The notes under the pieces are model-generated. The model was not told the origin of the DNA. It did no database searches and saw only the letters and a list, made by a program, of their open reading frames with translations. The translations under genes were made by a program, and so were the position numbers. Shown here piece by piece: positions 1 to 11,999 of a stretch of 64,000 nt of DNA. Source of the DNA: Rhizomys pruinosus (taxonomy: Eukaryota; Chordata; Mammalia; Rodentia; Spalacidae). The stretch is taken from assembly GCA_009823505.1 (NCBI GenBank), contig VZQC01006589.1:234969-298968 (forward strand), read 5' to 3'. Position 1 is the stretch's first letter; every line of letters begins with the position of its first letter.

Positions 1-1957
1 GTAAGAACACCGTCCTCTGACAAGACAGTAGCTATAGTCCTCAAATGAGATGAGGTATGTGATTGGGTTATAGGCAAATTCGGGGAAGCCTTGGAGACAG
101 AGTTAGAGTGAACCATATATATATATGTATATATGATGTATATATATGATGTATATATATGATGCATATATATATGATGTGCATATATGATGTGTATATA
201 TATGATGTATATATATATATATTATATATATACACACACTCTGTGGAATGGTTTGTTCTATGAAAAGGAAGAGATGGAAAGAGAGAGCAGAAAGGGAAAC
301 TGGGTTGCAATGGAGGCTTAGCCTTGTGCGGTCCTGGTCATAGCTAGAAAGGCCCTTCATTGTCTTGAGTTGGGTACAGACAGGCAAATGTACAATGCTC
401 GCTCATCAGTTGTTGAGTGTGGCCCACCCCAGAAAGACATGACTTTGGGTCCACTAGGTTTCCATAACCAAGATGAACTCTTTAGGGACTGAAGATTACC
501 TGACAATGATTCTCCCATTAGCTGGCACCACAACACGCTGTTCATTGATCATCACACCCTTCACTACTTCTCTGGTTATACACCCTTTTACCCGAATTTT
601 AGATAGGTCTACAAGAAGCAGTTGTGGGACCCAACCCATGGTCCACATTTCCTCAGAGGTGACTGGCTTGGATCCATTGATTCCACCCTGTGCAACCAGC
701 CAGCCGCTGCTAAGACCATCCCAAGCCCTAAGACTCTCACAGCATCTGTGAGGAAGCATTGAATTAAGGAAAAGGCAATGAAGAAAAAGTTAAATGTGTA
801 GAACTTTTTATCATTTTATCAAGGAAAATAGCTCACTTCTTTAAAAGACCTAATCCCAACACATGAGACATTATACAGGACTTTTTTTTGTTTTACTTTT
901 TATTTTCTCAAATAGAATACCTGCTGTGGCCATTTGCATAAGACAATTCTTCATTTTCTTGCTAATAGGAAGAGCCAAAATTATCCAGGCCTCTTGCATG
1001 GCAGTTCCTTTGTCCTGGGAGACTTAGGTCTCTGACTATTTAATACCATGATCAGCCTGCTTTCAGATGTTCCAGCCAATAGGCAGATGAGTGTTATAAA
1101 AACAACACCTCAGTCACCTTCCACCTACCTTGTGGCCTAAGAATTCTAAAGGAAGGTCTTGTTAGAATTGGCCTTCCTCCTGTCTGAAGTACCATCTGAG
1201 AAAATGAAACCTTAAAGAATTAAAAAGCAAGAGTAGCTAGAGTACATAACTGTCAATCAAGAGGGCTCTGATCTGTTCTTTGTTGCAAAAGGCAAGATGT
1301 TCTCTCAATGCAAGGTGCAATCAGCCCATGTCAGACCTGCCACCAGGAACGTTTGACACCATCACACAGGAGGGCCTTCTCACAGGCTGGGACAATCACT
1401 TGATGGTCTCTGCAGAACTTAACAATAAAACACCGCACAACAAAACTGTCTGCGTAAAGCATCCAGATGTATAGCTAGAAGCCGTTCTGTGTTTTGCAGA
1501 TTTTGGAAAATGAAAAACCTTGACCTGTCTTTTCTCAAATGGGCTTACTGGCACTTGACAGGCTTTCCCTTCCTAACCTTGTTTGGCAAGAAAAACAGTA
1601 AGGAATTGTCCTGCGTTGAAGAGGAATGGCAGGAAACCAAAACATAAAAGTGTCTTGGATTTCTATAAATGTGAATTGTGGTTAGCTTGGTCTGAAGGAA
1701 GTCTGAAGAAAAAGACAAACAACAAACAACAACAACAATAACAACAACAAAGCCCCCAAACATACTTGCTACATATAGGAGAAAACAGCTCATTTTTATT
1801 TTTGGCTAAAGAATTATTTAGTAGTTTTTTTTGGTAGATGTCTATTTTTATGGTATGGTGCTAACTAGCATATTATCATGCTTGAAAAAAATTATGACAA
1901 TACTGAACTCGATTTCCAAAATAGATCTAGAAAAGGTAGCTTTGTGATTTAAAAGGT
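1..1957. other. unique sequence with an AT-rich microsatellite
   Basis: Positions 113-236 are an imperfect ATATATGATGT-type tandem array. The rest looks like unique AT-rich sequence with no SINE, L1 or convincing exon. The short open frames lack coding character. Confidence 0.6.
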
Positions 1958-1960
1958 GGA

Positions 1961-2120
1961 GAGGTGGTGAGATGGCTCAGTGGGTAAAGACACTTGCTGA
2001 GAAGCCTTACTGAGGCACCTGCATCTCAAGGACTGGACCCACACTACATAGGAGACAACAGGCTCCTGTAAGCACTGTGGCACACACATGTCACACACAT
2101 ACACACAGAGTAAAAAAAAA
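1961..2120 (+). mobile_element. tRNA-derived SINE, B3-like (CA-rich tail type)
   Basis: The A-box region reads GATGGCTCAGTGGGTAAAG, followed by a degraded B-box region and a CACACACA tail ending in poly(A). The body matches the B2-superfamily variant in which 'GCCTGATGACCTGAG' follows the A box. It is strongly diverged, so old. Confidence 0.75.
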
Positions 2121-2196
2121 ATGAGAGTAATACAAAAATTTTTAAGGTATGAAAATATCATTAATGCTTTAAAAATATCCAAATAATCTAGTTATA

Positions 2197-2344
2197 GCCA
2201 GGTGTGGTGGTGCACGCCTTTTATCCTAGCACTTGGGAGGCAGAGGCAGGTGGATCTCTGCAAGTCCAAGGTCTGCCTGGTCTACATAGTGAGTTCCAGG
2301 CCAGCTGGGACTAAAGGGAGACCCTGTCTCAAAAAGACAAAAAA
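2197..2344 (+). mobile_element. B1 SINE (7SL-derived), full length
   Basis: Starts GCCAGGTGTGGTGGTGCA and ends CCCTGTCTCAAAAAGAC plus an A tail. A 12-bp target-site duplication AATCTAGTTATA lies at 2185-2196 and 2345-2356, which fixes both ends. Confidence 0.95.
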
Positions 2345-2511
2345 AATCTAGTTATAAAGATGAATAAATTCTTAACTCAGTGGATAAAACCTTTCAAGTC
2401 ACAAAAGTAAGCTCTGGTCTCTTTCATTCACCTTTACTTCTTACAGTAATGATATTTGAAAGAGAGAAACTAAATAGGAATCACCAAAATCTGTTTAAAA
2501 TCTGCATAATA

Positions 2512-2676
2512 GAGGCTGGAGACATGGTTTAGCAGCAAAGAATGTCTACTGATTTTGCAGAGGTACTGAGTTCAGCTCCTAGCACCCACATCTGGTAGTC
2601 CACCTCTTGTAATGCTCAGAGCACTGAGCTCCTGTGCACACATCCCCTACAAATACATGTAATTAATAATAAATAT
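2512..2676 (+). mobile_element. B2 SINE
   Basis: GAGGCTGGAGACATGGTTTAG head, a B-box-like GAGTTCAGCTCCTAGCACC, and an AATTAATAATAAAT tail. A B1 fragment begins directly in its A-rich tail. Confidence 0.8.
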
Positions 2677-2808
2677 ATCCTAGCACTCGGGAGGCAGAGA
2701 CAGGCGGATCTTTGTGAGTTCTAGGCCAGTCTTGTCTACAGAGTGAGTTCCAGGACAGCTGGGGCTACAGGGAGACCCTGTCTCAAAAAGACCAAAAAAA
2801 ATATATAT
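2677..2808 (+). mobile_element. B1 SINE, 5'-truncated
   Basis: Lacks about the first 28 bases of B1, beginning at CCTAGCACTCGGGAGGCAG and running to CTCAAAAAGACC plus an A tail. It abuts the preceding B2 tail with no clear internal target-site duplication. Confidence 0.85.
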
Positions 2809-2822
2809 AAATACATAATAAA

Positions 2823-3237
2823 CATTATGCTTTTTTTAATTACTTGGAGGGGGAATATCAATATGCAGAAACATTTTCCAGATGTACAACATTCATCTTT
2901 CATGGAAGACATTAATTTCAAGCAAGTCTTTCATGTGCCTTAGGTTTTTCAGTGCTTGCAAAGAAGAGGCGATTTGTGTGTGCATATGGTTTGCACTTGA
3001 ATTAAAAAGTTCATGACAACATCACTTCTCTTCGCTAGCCACCTTACAAAGGGGGGCTGACATGGACCTGCTCGGAAGCTCAAGATCATGTGAAGATCAG
3101 ATAAATTACCAACCACCTTTGAAACATGCCCCTGCCTCCTTCTCCAAGAAATTATAAACAAGGAACTTTCAAGATATGGGCTTTCTTCACACCCATTTGT
3201 TCGGGAATTAGGAGGAGAAACAATAATGAAATGTTTC
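2823..3237. other. unique sequence, nothing recognised
   Basis: No repeat family, RNA gene or exon could be supported here. Confidence 0.5.
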
Positions 3238-3470
3238 AGAGCTGAAAGAAAGGCTCAACAGGGAAGAACACTCTGCTTTTGCAGAGGTCCTGAGTTTGGT
3301 TCCCAGCACTCATAGAAGATGGCAGACCACTGCTTGTCATTCCAGCTCCAGGGTATCCAACCCTCTCTTCTGGCCTCCTCCTTCACCTGCACATAAATGC
3401 AACCCCCCCACAGAGACAGAGACAGAGAGACAGACATACTCCAAAAATAATAACATTTTCAAAAACATAA
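3238..3470 (+). mobile_element. B2 SINE, old
   Basis: Recognisable by GGCTCAACAGGGAAGAACA, CTTTTGCAGAGGTCCTGAG, CCAGCACTCA, 'CTCTTCTGGCCTCC' and an ACAGAGACAGAGA-expanded tail. Highly diverged. Confidence 0.75.
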
Positions 3471-4547
3471 AAAATGCTTTAAAGGAAAATGTGTTTTGTG
3501 CAATGATTACTGATTTCTTGGAAGAATGCAATGAAAGCCGTGGTTCTGCTAAGACATCTTCCGTCAGTGATGGACTTCAGAAGCACCCTTCCCATTCCTG
3601 ACACCAGCCCTGCAGAACTGCAGATGTTTCAACACATTACTGGCTGTTCTGTCTGAAGAGTTTCTTGTGGGAGTGTAGAACCATGGGGCATGAGTGCTTT
3701 TCCAATCCTGTTTCCTGCCACACCCTGACCATCAGTATCAGAGAAGAGCACCCTTGGAGATAGACATCTTTTGCAAACGACTCTGTTCCCTTCCATTTCG
3801 CCACCTCTGCGCTGCCTGTCTGTCACATGAACAAGGAAGCAGAGTGATTGTGCCTGTTCAGGTCTAGAGTTCTTCCTGACTGTTGTCATGATGTACCACA
3901 GCCCCCTCCACACAAATAGTTGCTGCGGAATCTTCAATTGTGTCAGAGATGTCATGTCAAAGAGGTCAAGGGACTATCAATCTCAGTGCAAGAAATGAGA
4001 ACATATATTATGCACAAAAGCAAGTAATTATGAATGACACTGGAAGAATGCCTGTGTGATAAGCATTAGGCATATTACAAATTCAACTCTGCTTATCACT
4101 TCCATTCCTGATATGCACTCATAGTTCTCACAATGGAAAGCATATGCTTCCTTTGTCACAGCAGACTGGAAGCTTCCTGCAGGTGACGTCACATCCTTAG
4201 ATCTTCAGTGGCTCCCCGAGTGCAAGAACTACCTTGATAAGAGTGACAGGCATGACAGGAAGGCTGCCACTATCCATTTCTCCCTCATTTTCAAGCAGTA
4301 AACAAACCTGAAATTAGCACTTCATTACGTGAATCCCAACAACTACCGTGGACATAGGAGCACCCTGGTCTCAGATTCAAATACCAAGACTAACTCCTGA
4401 ACTTTGCCTGTGAATGACACAGCTGGACAGGTCACCTCAGCAAAATCTTGCCATGTCAGTAAGCAGTAAGACAGCATCTCTGGGAAAGAAGGCTTGCATG
4501 GGGTACGAATAAAATGGGGGTGAATCAGTCATGGAGTGACAGGGAAA
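3471..4547. other. unique sequence, nothing recognised
   Basis: Normal base composition with short chance open frames. No repeat or exon was identified. Confidence 0.5.
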
Positions 4548-4812
4548 AACAGGAAATGGCTCAGTGGTTAGAGTGCTTGGTTCAAGCATGAGGATATGAA
4601 TTCATAACCTTAGATCCTATGTAAAGCTGGGTGCTGTGGAAAGAGCATTTCTGTAATCCCAGTGCTCCTAGGGCAAAACGGGAGAAAGGGACAGGAGAGT
4701 TTCCAGAAGACAAGGACCAGCTGGTCTAGACTGCGCAGCAGCTCCAAGAGAAACCGGTTCAAACCAGGTAGAGGTTGAGGAGCATCACAAGATTGTACCT
4801 TGACATCCACAC
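4548..4812 (+). mobile_element. B4/ID_B1-type composite SINE, old
   Basis: A tRNA-like head (GGCTCAGTGGTTAGAGTGCTTG) is followed by a decayed B1-like unit (CTGTAATCCCAGTGCTCC) and a 3' part ending near TTGACATCCACACAT. This order of tRNA head, B1 body and CA-rich tail is the known B4/ID_B1 plan. Its tail merges into the adjacent minisatellite. Confidence 0.6.
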
Positions 4813-5150
4813 ATTGCCTTCCCTGCCCTCCACACACTGCCTTCCCTGCCCTCCATACACTGCCTTCCCTGCCCTCCATACACTGCCTTCCCTGCCCTCC
4901 ACACACTGCCTTCCCTGACCTCCACACACTGCCTTCCCTGCCCTCCATACACTGCCTTCCCTGATCTCCACACACTGCCTTCCCTGACCTCCATCACTGC
5001 CTTCCCTCACCTCCATACACTGCCTTCCCTGCCCTCCATACACTGCCTTCCCTTCCCTGACCTCCATACACCACCTTCCCTGACCTCCATACACCGCCTT
5101 CCCTGACCTCCATACACTGCCTTCCTTGATCTTCAAACACATGTCTTCCC
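4812..5150. repeat. 23-bp minisatellite, about 15 copies
   Basis: The unit is close to CACACTGCCTTCCCTGCCCTCCA, repeated head to tail with variants (CCCTCCA, ACCTCCA, ATCTCCA) and one 6-bp internal expansion (CTTCCCTTCCC) near 5047. Because 23 is not divisible by 3, the array stays open on the minus strand in more than one frame and translates into 23-residue periodic peptides. These are artefacts, not proteins. Confidence 0.95.
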
Positions 5151-5465
5151 TGACCTTAAAACAACTAAATTCTAGTCATTCACAAAAACAAAGTTTTAGT
5201 GGGTAGGTTTGATTTGGTATATTGTTTTCTTAAGAAATTTGGTGTATTGTTTCCTTAATTTGGTATATTGTTTCCTTAAGAAATTCAAATGAAGAAGCCT
5301 CTTCCCTGAGGGCCAGAGCTCATACTCTTAGAAAGTGCTATGCATGCTACCAAGGGAGAAAAGCAATCAGTATTCCTACACAACTGTAAAGTCTGAAAAC
5401 AGCAACAAGGAGGCCCAGCAAGTTATCCTCAGTGGTGTAATAGTGGCACATTTATCAAAGTGGTA

Positions 5466-6325
5466 ACCAATAGCTGTATAATTGGAATTAAGCCCATACC
5501 ATAGTAGAAAATGCATGTTTAGTACTGTAAACCCAGCCAACTCCTATGGAGAGGTCATAAACCCTACAGGGGAACGTACTACTGCCATTATCCTAAGCAG
5601 TATAATGTCTAACTTTATTCTAAATATTTATCTTTAATATTCACAGATAAATGTAGCCCTTAGCCCTCATTCAAAAAGCTTCTTTTGCAGAAGATTGAAA
5701 CTTACAGAGACCGATAATTGGTCAAAATGCAGGTGATAAGTACATGGAGTGACCAATACCAATTGATAATTCTGCAATGCGAACTCTGCAATTAAGGCAC
5801 AGGGAGCATCCTGGAGGACACAGTAGAAGATGATAAGAGCCAGAGACCCAGGACACCTGCTGTTGCTAGATGGTGTCTTCTAGCCGTAACAGGAAGCTGC
5901 ACTCATGAAATCTCAACAATACCTAAATAAGACCTGATAATGACACCAGTCAATAAGCCAAGGTGAATAGAGCAATTTCACAGGGCTACAGCCCTAGGTG
6001 AAGAGCACTAGGCCATCAATGGCTGATGAGAGAGGAACAATCAGTTTTGTTCAGGCAAATCCCCTGAGATGTTATCCAATTCCCAGTGGCCAGACCTGAA
6101 CACATATACACAGAAGCAATACTAAATGGATTCAGTAGACATGGACTCAATCGGATGTATATACATATATATTAATGTAAATATAATAGGTAAAGAAGAA
6201 GAGGTCATGCGTTTGAGAGATAGGGCAGGGACACAAGAGGACTTGGAGTGGGGAGAAGGAGGAGAATATGTTCATACAGTATGAGCTTCTGTATGAAATT
6301 CTCAAAAAATAAAAAAAATTAAACC
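5466..6325 (+). mobile_element. L1 (Lx-like) 3' UTR fragment
   Basis: The segment follows the order of the old rodent Lx L1 3' UTR: 'AATTGGAATTAAGCCCA', 'GAGGTCATAAACCCTACAGG', 'GATAATTGGTCAAAATGC', 'GTATGAAATTCTC' and AAAAAATAAAAAAAATT. There is no coding remnant, so it is 5'-truncated within the 3' UTR. The family name comes from memory of the consensus. Confidence 0.75.
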
Positions 6326-6442
6326 GAACATATTCAAACAATTTAATTCCAAATGTTTACGTAAGTTAATAAAATCCTTCAAGATCTGGAACTACCTAAC
6401 CATTCCAATTGATTCAACTGCCTCATAAACAGTTCACTTAAT

Positions 6443-6458
6443 CTTCTCTCTCCTCTCT

Positions 6459-6514
<56 letters not shown>

Positions 6515-6530
6515 ATCTCTCTCTCTTCCT
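6443..6530. repeat. (CT)n microsatellite
   Basis: Near-pure CT dinucleotide run with flanking imperfect TCTCCTCTCC blocks. Confidence 0.95.
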
Positions 6531-6831
6531 ATGTAACATTTAGCTCCAAGCTTCTTAATCATAGGGCACAATCTCTGTGGAGTCATGTAACTAAATATGG
6601 GGGTTGTGAAAAGTTTGGCAACATGAAATGTTTTCTGACTGAACCATGATGAGAAGTTAATTCAAAATGAAACAAGTAAAGAACCCAGGGTATTTGGGAC
6701 AGCACTCCATGATACACCACATCTTTAATGTGGACTGTGTTCCAAACACACAGGCACACATTGTACTATGCACAGCATCGCACAATGCACCACATAACAT
6801 CAAAGAATGCTGCTTGAAATACCTCAACTCA

Positions 6832-7049
6832 TGGGCTGGAGAGATGGCCTAGCGCTTAAAAGCACTGACTGCTCTTGCAGAGGACCCGGGTTCAATCCCC
6901 AGCACCCACATGGCAGCTGAGAACTGTCTTTAACTCCAGTTCTAGGGGAACTCGCCCTTTTCTGAGCTCTGCAGCATTGCACGACATAGGTGTACAAATC
7001 TACATGCAGACAGTACATTCATACACATACAAAAATAAAATAAAATAAT
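6832..7049 (+). mobile_element. B2 SINE, young GGCCTAG subfamily
   Basis: Head GGGCTGGAGAGATGGCCTAG, B box GGTTCAATCCC, tail of AAAATAAAATAAAAT. A 16-bp target-site duplication GAAATACCTCAA(C/T)TCA lies at 6816-6831 and 7050-7065 with one mismatch. Confidence 0.95.
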
Positions 7050-7065
7050 GAAATACCTCAATTCA

Positions 7066-7684
7066 AATTTAAAAGTAGTGTGCCTCAAGAACTGCAGTTT
7101 TTAAAGCGTGTGCAAAGTTTCTGCTCTTAGATAAACATAATGTTTTAATTATGAAAACAAAGACTTGTAATATGTTCCTGTCTTCATTCCCCAGCATGTA
7201 AGAGTCTGTTTTATTTATCTTTGGACTGTATTATGTTAGAATGTTTGATTTTAAATTTTACTACCTTGGCTTGCTGATTTGTGTTTCATAAAAAGTGTTA
7301 AAAATTTTGGCTTGGGATGTGGACAGAATTATCAACTAATTCTGAAATTGGCCTAAACATACTTCTGCCACTTTATACTACATAATTATTTCCAGTAGTG
7401 TTCTCAGCACTGGTAATTGTAAAATCAAATATCCATCACCTCAGAAAAACATCTAAGATGCTCTACACTCTAAAGTACCAAATGACAACCATGATTTAAT
7501 TGCTCATGTAAAAATAAAGCATCTATCTCATCTGTAGGCAGATTAACTTTTATCTTTAGTTAATGATAAAAGCATAGCAAAGATTTATCTTAAATAACTG
7601 TCTTTATGATTCATTACCAGTAAATGCTTGATGTATTTCCATATTTCTATAAGCATATATCTGAGGTTTTGCAAAAATTTCATG
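7066..7684. other. AT-rich unique sequence, nothing recognised
   Basis: No repeat family or exon could be supported. Confidence 0.5.
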
Positions 7685-7901
7685 GGAAGCAGCTCAAGAG
7701 ATGGCTCAGTGGGTAGGAGCACTGGCTTCTTTTGCAGAGGTCATGGATTCAGTTTACAGCACCCACATGGAAACTAACAATCCCATAACTGTAGTTTGAG
7801 GGGATCTGATTCTTACTGGCTTCCATGGGCATTCCATGCATGGCTGCACTTACATACATGCAGACAAAATGTTCATACACATAAAATAAACAAATAAATA
7901 A
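7685..7901 (+). mobile_element. B2 SINE
   Basis: GATGGCTCAGTGGGTAGGAGC, GGATTCAGTTTACAGCACCC and CATACACATAAAATAAAC mark head, B-box region and tail. Confidence 0.85.
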
Positions 7902-8885
7902 TGCATTTTAATTTTTTTCTTGAGAAAAATGAGTCAAAATTGAAAAAGTTGAAAACTCCCTTCATTAGGCCAATAGCCTGCAGGTCCCCAAATTGCTTTG
8001 TTCACTTTTGTTTTCTTTATGAACCTCTAAACCTTCCTATCTTCTATTCCCACCTTCCTGAACTCCACCTACATCTTTTAGTGTCTAATTATATCATCTC
8101 TTCACATTGCCTGGAAGAATTTTCTAAAATACAACTTGTGATTTCTGCTTCTACCTCTTTTTATCTTCCGTAGGTATTTACCACACCCATGTCCTACAAT
8201 TACTGTTTTTCTTGCCTGTCTAATCTTCTAAACTCTGACAGCCTAGAGAGCAGATATAATTTGCTATTCATAGCTGCATATCTAGAGCTGGCCAGGGTAG
8301 GTTGAATAATGAATCCTTTACAAAATGGTTTCTCCAAGAAATGGAGGAAGGATGGATTCCAGGGAAGTTATGAGATTCCTCCAGTTCAGCTTCATTGTCT
8401 TCCTCACCTAGAATGCTTCAAACAAGCAGTCTGGTTTGTGCACACCAAAAAAACCACTATATTTTGATGTTTGGACAGAACACATCTATAAGAAACCTAA
8501 GGTCATACACTGCAATTTCAGAGAAAAGCATCCCTGAGATCAAAGCAAAGAAAGGATTACAAGTTGATCCTTAGTTGAAAATGTGACTACAAAACATGGA
8601 CCTAGTCTCCACCTTGGGAGATCTGTTATAGAGAGTAATAAACTTAGGTAACTATTAGGGCACCTGTACATCTGAGTTCAGTATGTAATCCAGTCCCTTT
8701 GTTCAGTCTTTGAGGAAGCAAAATAACATATCCTTCCTTTCTGGGTTTGATGACTGATAACTGAGCATCAGACGATGATCAGATTTCAGATACCATCTCT
8801 GACCTGCCAAGTAATAAGCATCATAACACTTCACAAAAGATCATAATATACGCACACTGGGGTTTCTTTTATTGTGTTTATTTGT
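7902..8885. other. unique sequence, nothing recognised
   Basis: An open frame at 7901-8173 starts in the SINE tail and shows no known domain. The rest is unremarkable. Confidence 0.5.
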
Positions 8886-9098
8886 TTTAAAGGTATACAT
8901 TTTTCTTTAATTATGTGTGTGTGTTGTATATGTGCACATGAATCCAGTGCCCACAGAGGCCAGAAGAGGGCAACAGATTCCCCTGGAGCTGAGTTGTAGT
9001 CAGTTGTGAACTGCTCAACATGGGTGCTGGGAACCAAACTCATGTCCTCCACAAGAGCACCAAGCATTGTTAAATGCTAAGCCAGCCTTCCAGCTCCT
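8886..9098 (-). mobile_element. B2 SINE, antisense
   Basis: Reads as the reverse complement: GGGTGCTGGGAACCAAACTC (B-box side) and CAGCCTTCCAGCTCC at the 5' end. A TG-rich segment at 8916-8926 corresponds to the tail. Confidence 0.8.
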
Positions 9099-9307
9099 TA
9101 TGTGGTTGTTTAAAGCACAGATCAGTGTTTGTGCATTGTGAACTTTGGCCAATAGAAAATGGCTACAATTATCATGTTAAGTGAAAGAAGCAAGACTCAC
9201 CCAAGTATCACGTTTTTTTTTTTTTTTTCTCATTTGAGGTCTAAAGGGAAGAGAGAGAAGGAAATGAGAGAGAGAAGAGATAGAAATGGGGAAGAAAAGT
9301 ATTACAT

Positions 9308-9367
9308 ACTTTCATAATATATATATATATATATATTTCATGATATATATATATATATATCATGAAA
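9308..9367. repeat. (AT)n with a perfect 32-bp palindrome
   Basis: 9336-9367 is a perfect palindrome, TTTCATGAT...ATCATGAAA around an AT core, preceded by another AT run. Confidence 0.9.
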
Positions 9368-9516
9368 GCAGAAAGAGAAACTATTTGGGAAAAATAAGGG
9401 GACTGAAGGGAAAGCAGAGGAACATGATGTGAGGAGCCAATATGGACAAAGATCAATGATGTAGGTATGAATACATCATAACAAAACCTGTTATTCTATC
9501 CTAAAAATAATTTTAA

Positions 9517-9733
9517 GGGGCTGGAGAGATGACTCAGTGGTTAAGAGCACTGGATGTTCATGCAGAGGACCCAGGTTCAAGTCCCTGAACCCACATGGCA
9601 GCTGAAAACCATCCATAACTCCAGTTCCAGTGGATCAGGAGGCCCTCTTTTGACCCTCATGGGCTTTGTACAACATGGGTGCACTCACACACATGGAGGC
9701 AATACATATAAAAATAATAAATAAAATATTTTT
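9517..9733 (+). mobile_element. B2 SINE
   Basis: Head GGGGCTGGAGAGATGACTCAG, B box GGTTCAAGTCC, A-rich tail. Flanked by AT-rich duplications AAAAATAATTTTAA (9503-9516) and a near copy at about 9734-9748. Confidence 0.9.
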
Positions 9734-9945
9734 AAAAAATAATTTTTAAAATGAGGATGGTTAAATTTCCTTCAATATCTCTACCTACAGAGAGATTCTT
9801 CATATCTGCTACAGGCCCATTTCTGGAACATTCCTGGAGAATTGCTAGATAGCTAGGAGTGAGCCTACTGTTTAGCAACTGTGACCTAATTTATTAAGTG
9901 GTAATACCACCTATGCAGTTATATATCTGTCAAAAGTTTTTATAG

Positions 9946-10149
9946 GGCCTGGAATGATGGCTCAGTGGTTAAAAGAACTGGCTACTCATGCAGAGGGCCT
10001 GTGTTCAATTCCCAGAGCCCACATGGTGACTAACAACCATCCATAATTCCAGTTCCAGGGGATTCAAAGCCCTTTTCTTGTCTCCACAGGTTTGCACATA
10101 TGTAGCACACTTAGACACATACAGGCAAAACACTCATACATATAAAAGT
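9946..10149 (+). mobile_element. B2 SINE
   Basis: GGGCCTGGAATGATGGCTCAG head and GTTCAATTCCCAGAGCCC B-box region. Its tail is interrupted by the antisense chimeric SINE that follows. Confidence 0.88.
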
Positions 10150-10160
10150 CAATAACTAAC

Positions 10161-10413
10161 TTTTTTTTTGTCTTTTTGAGACAGAGTCTCGCTATAGCCC
10201 CAGCTTGCCTAGAACTCACTCTGTAGATCAAGCTGGCCTTGAACTCACAGAGCTCTTCCTGCTTCTGCCTGCCAAGTGCTAGGAATAAAGGCATGCACCA
10301 CCATGCCAGGCTTAAAGGTGGCTCTTATCTGCCATGTGGGTGCTGGGAATTGAACCCGGGTCCTCTGGAAGAGCAGTCGGTTCTCTTAACTACTAAACCA
10401 TCTCTCCAGCCCC
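10161..10413 (-). mobile_element. B2-B1 chimeric SINE (copy A)
   Basis: On the minus strand this reads B2 5' part (A and B boxes through CACATGGCAG), then a direct switch to the first base of a full B1 (CTTTAAGCCTGGCATGG) and the B1 A tail. The B2 3' half is absent. The junction matches those at 40969-41236 and 54064-54333. It lies in the tail of the preceding B2. Confidence 0.88.
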
Positions 10414-10486
10414 AATAAACAATTTTTAAGTGTTGTATGTTTTATTATAACAGGAGTTCCAGGATATGAGGAATGTTGTGCTGGAG

Positions 10487-10690
10487 GAGGGCTGGAAGGA
10501 TGGCTCAGCTATTAAGAGTCCTTGCTGCTCTTGGAGAGGACTCTAGTTCCGTTCCAGCATCTATGTCAGCTTTGTGAAAAACCCCTGTAACTCCAGCCCC
10601 ACGAATTCCATGCCCTCTTTTGACCCCCACAGGCACCTGCACGCATGTTCATATATCCCCCCAATAATTAAAAAATCAAAATTAAAATGT
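10487..10690 (+). mobile_element. B2 SINE, diverged
   Basis: GGGCTGGAAGGATGGCTCAG head, CTCTTGGAGAGGACTC, 'CTCTTTTGACCCCCACAGG', A-rich tail. Confidence 0.85.
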
Positions 10691-10798
10691 TAAAATAAAA
10701 GAAAGGAAGGTGGTAAGCAGAATGATTAGCACACATGCTTTTATTAACCTACAAAACTTAGAGGGGCAGCATCCACACACATTTGCCTGTATTGGAAG

Positions 10799-10980
10799 GG
10801 TGGAGCAAGATGGCTCAGCGGGTAAAGGGGCCTTCCAGCAAGCCTGAACATAGGTTCAGACCATGGATCCACATGGTGGGAGGAGAGCACCGACTCCCAC
10901 ATGTTTTCCTCTGACCTTTGCATGTATGTTATGGTATATGCCACTCCCCAAACATACACATAAACTAAATAAATATAAAT
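10799..10980 (+). mobile_element. B3-like tRNA SINE
   Basis: AAGATGGCTCAGCGGGTAAA head, CACATGGTGGGAGGAGAGC, CCTCTGACCTTTGCATG and an AAATAAATATAAAT tail. Confidence 0.8.
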
Positions 10981-11999
10981 GTACTAAAAATTAAAACAAA
11001 ACAAGGTAAGTTGAACTCTGATTTCGAACAACTGTTTTCTTTTTATGAAAGGAAAGACTAGTGTGGTAAGGAAATGGATAATAATAAGCCTAACTTGAGT
11101 ATTCTGTTACACAAATTTCACTTTGTACCACTTTAATACTTTATATACATAACAAAATTGAATTAAATAAGGAATATGAATCACTTGGAATTAAAATAAA
11201 ACACTAAACCCAAGGGAAGATAGAGGTGGTAGTGCAACCTCACAAGGGAACATTCTCTGTCATTTTAATGCATTGTAATTTGGGTATAAATCTCCACTGA
11301 GATGTACACTAAGAGAGGAAAATCATGAAAACATCTTAAATTTTCAGTATTACATTTTTGAATGTAAGACTGTGTTGTTATTGTAGCACTAATTTTAGAA
11401 ATTATAAGTTAATGGTCACCTTAAAAACTGTAACTTAGACATAAGGCAAAGAAATAAAAACAATAGATCAATGAAGTTAATAAAAGCATCTGATATTAAG
11501 GGCTATGAGTGGAACCTACTGGGCGAACACATCTAGCATCTTGAGGCCCTGATATTTTCCCTTGATGGCTAAATATCCTAATTGCAAAGGTCATCAGGAA
11601 CTCTTCAGATTGGGCTCTGAGTCACTGTACTATTCTGCTTGGACTGCATTAAAAATGGAAGTAATAAGCTGGCTTAAACAATAGAAACTCACCCCATGCA
11701 TTTATGGAGTTTAAAGATTAGACCAGTATGGTTAGACTCTGGTGTGAGTTTTTTTAACGTAGTTTGCAGGTGGACCCCCTTCTTACTGTGTTGAGCCATC
11801 AAAAGAAGTATAGCCTTTAGCACCTTGAGTCCATAATGATACTTAGAACTCCAGAAAGCAAAACAGACCATGACAGAAGGAAACGTGAGTCGAGTTAAAA
11901 CACAAAATGTCAAGACGCAGGAGGAAATGGCTCCTGTCTGCCTACCATTCTTTCAAAAATTTTAATACTTGATTTTATTCTATTTAATTTGTTTTAAGT
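10981..11999. other. unique sequence, nothing recognised
   Basis: AT-rich, without a supported repeat or exon. Confidence 0.5.

Noticed and set aside
4610..5142. Gly/Arg/Trp-rich open frames on the minus strand
   Set aside because: They are translations of the 23-bp minisatellite in its different frames, giving 23-residue periodicity. No gene context exists.
4812..5150. CRISPR-like regular repeats
   Set aside because: Units are directly adjacent without unique spacers, in a rodent genome. It is a minisatellite.
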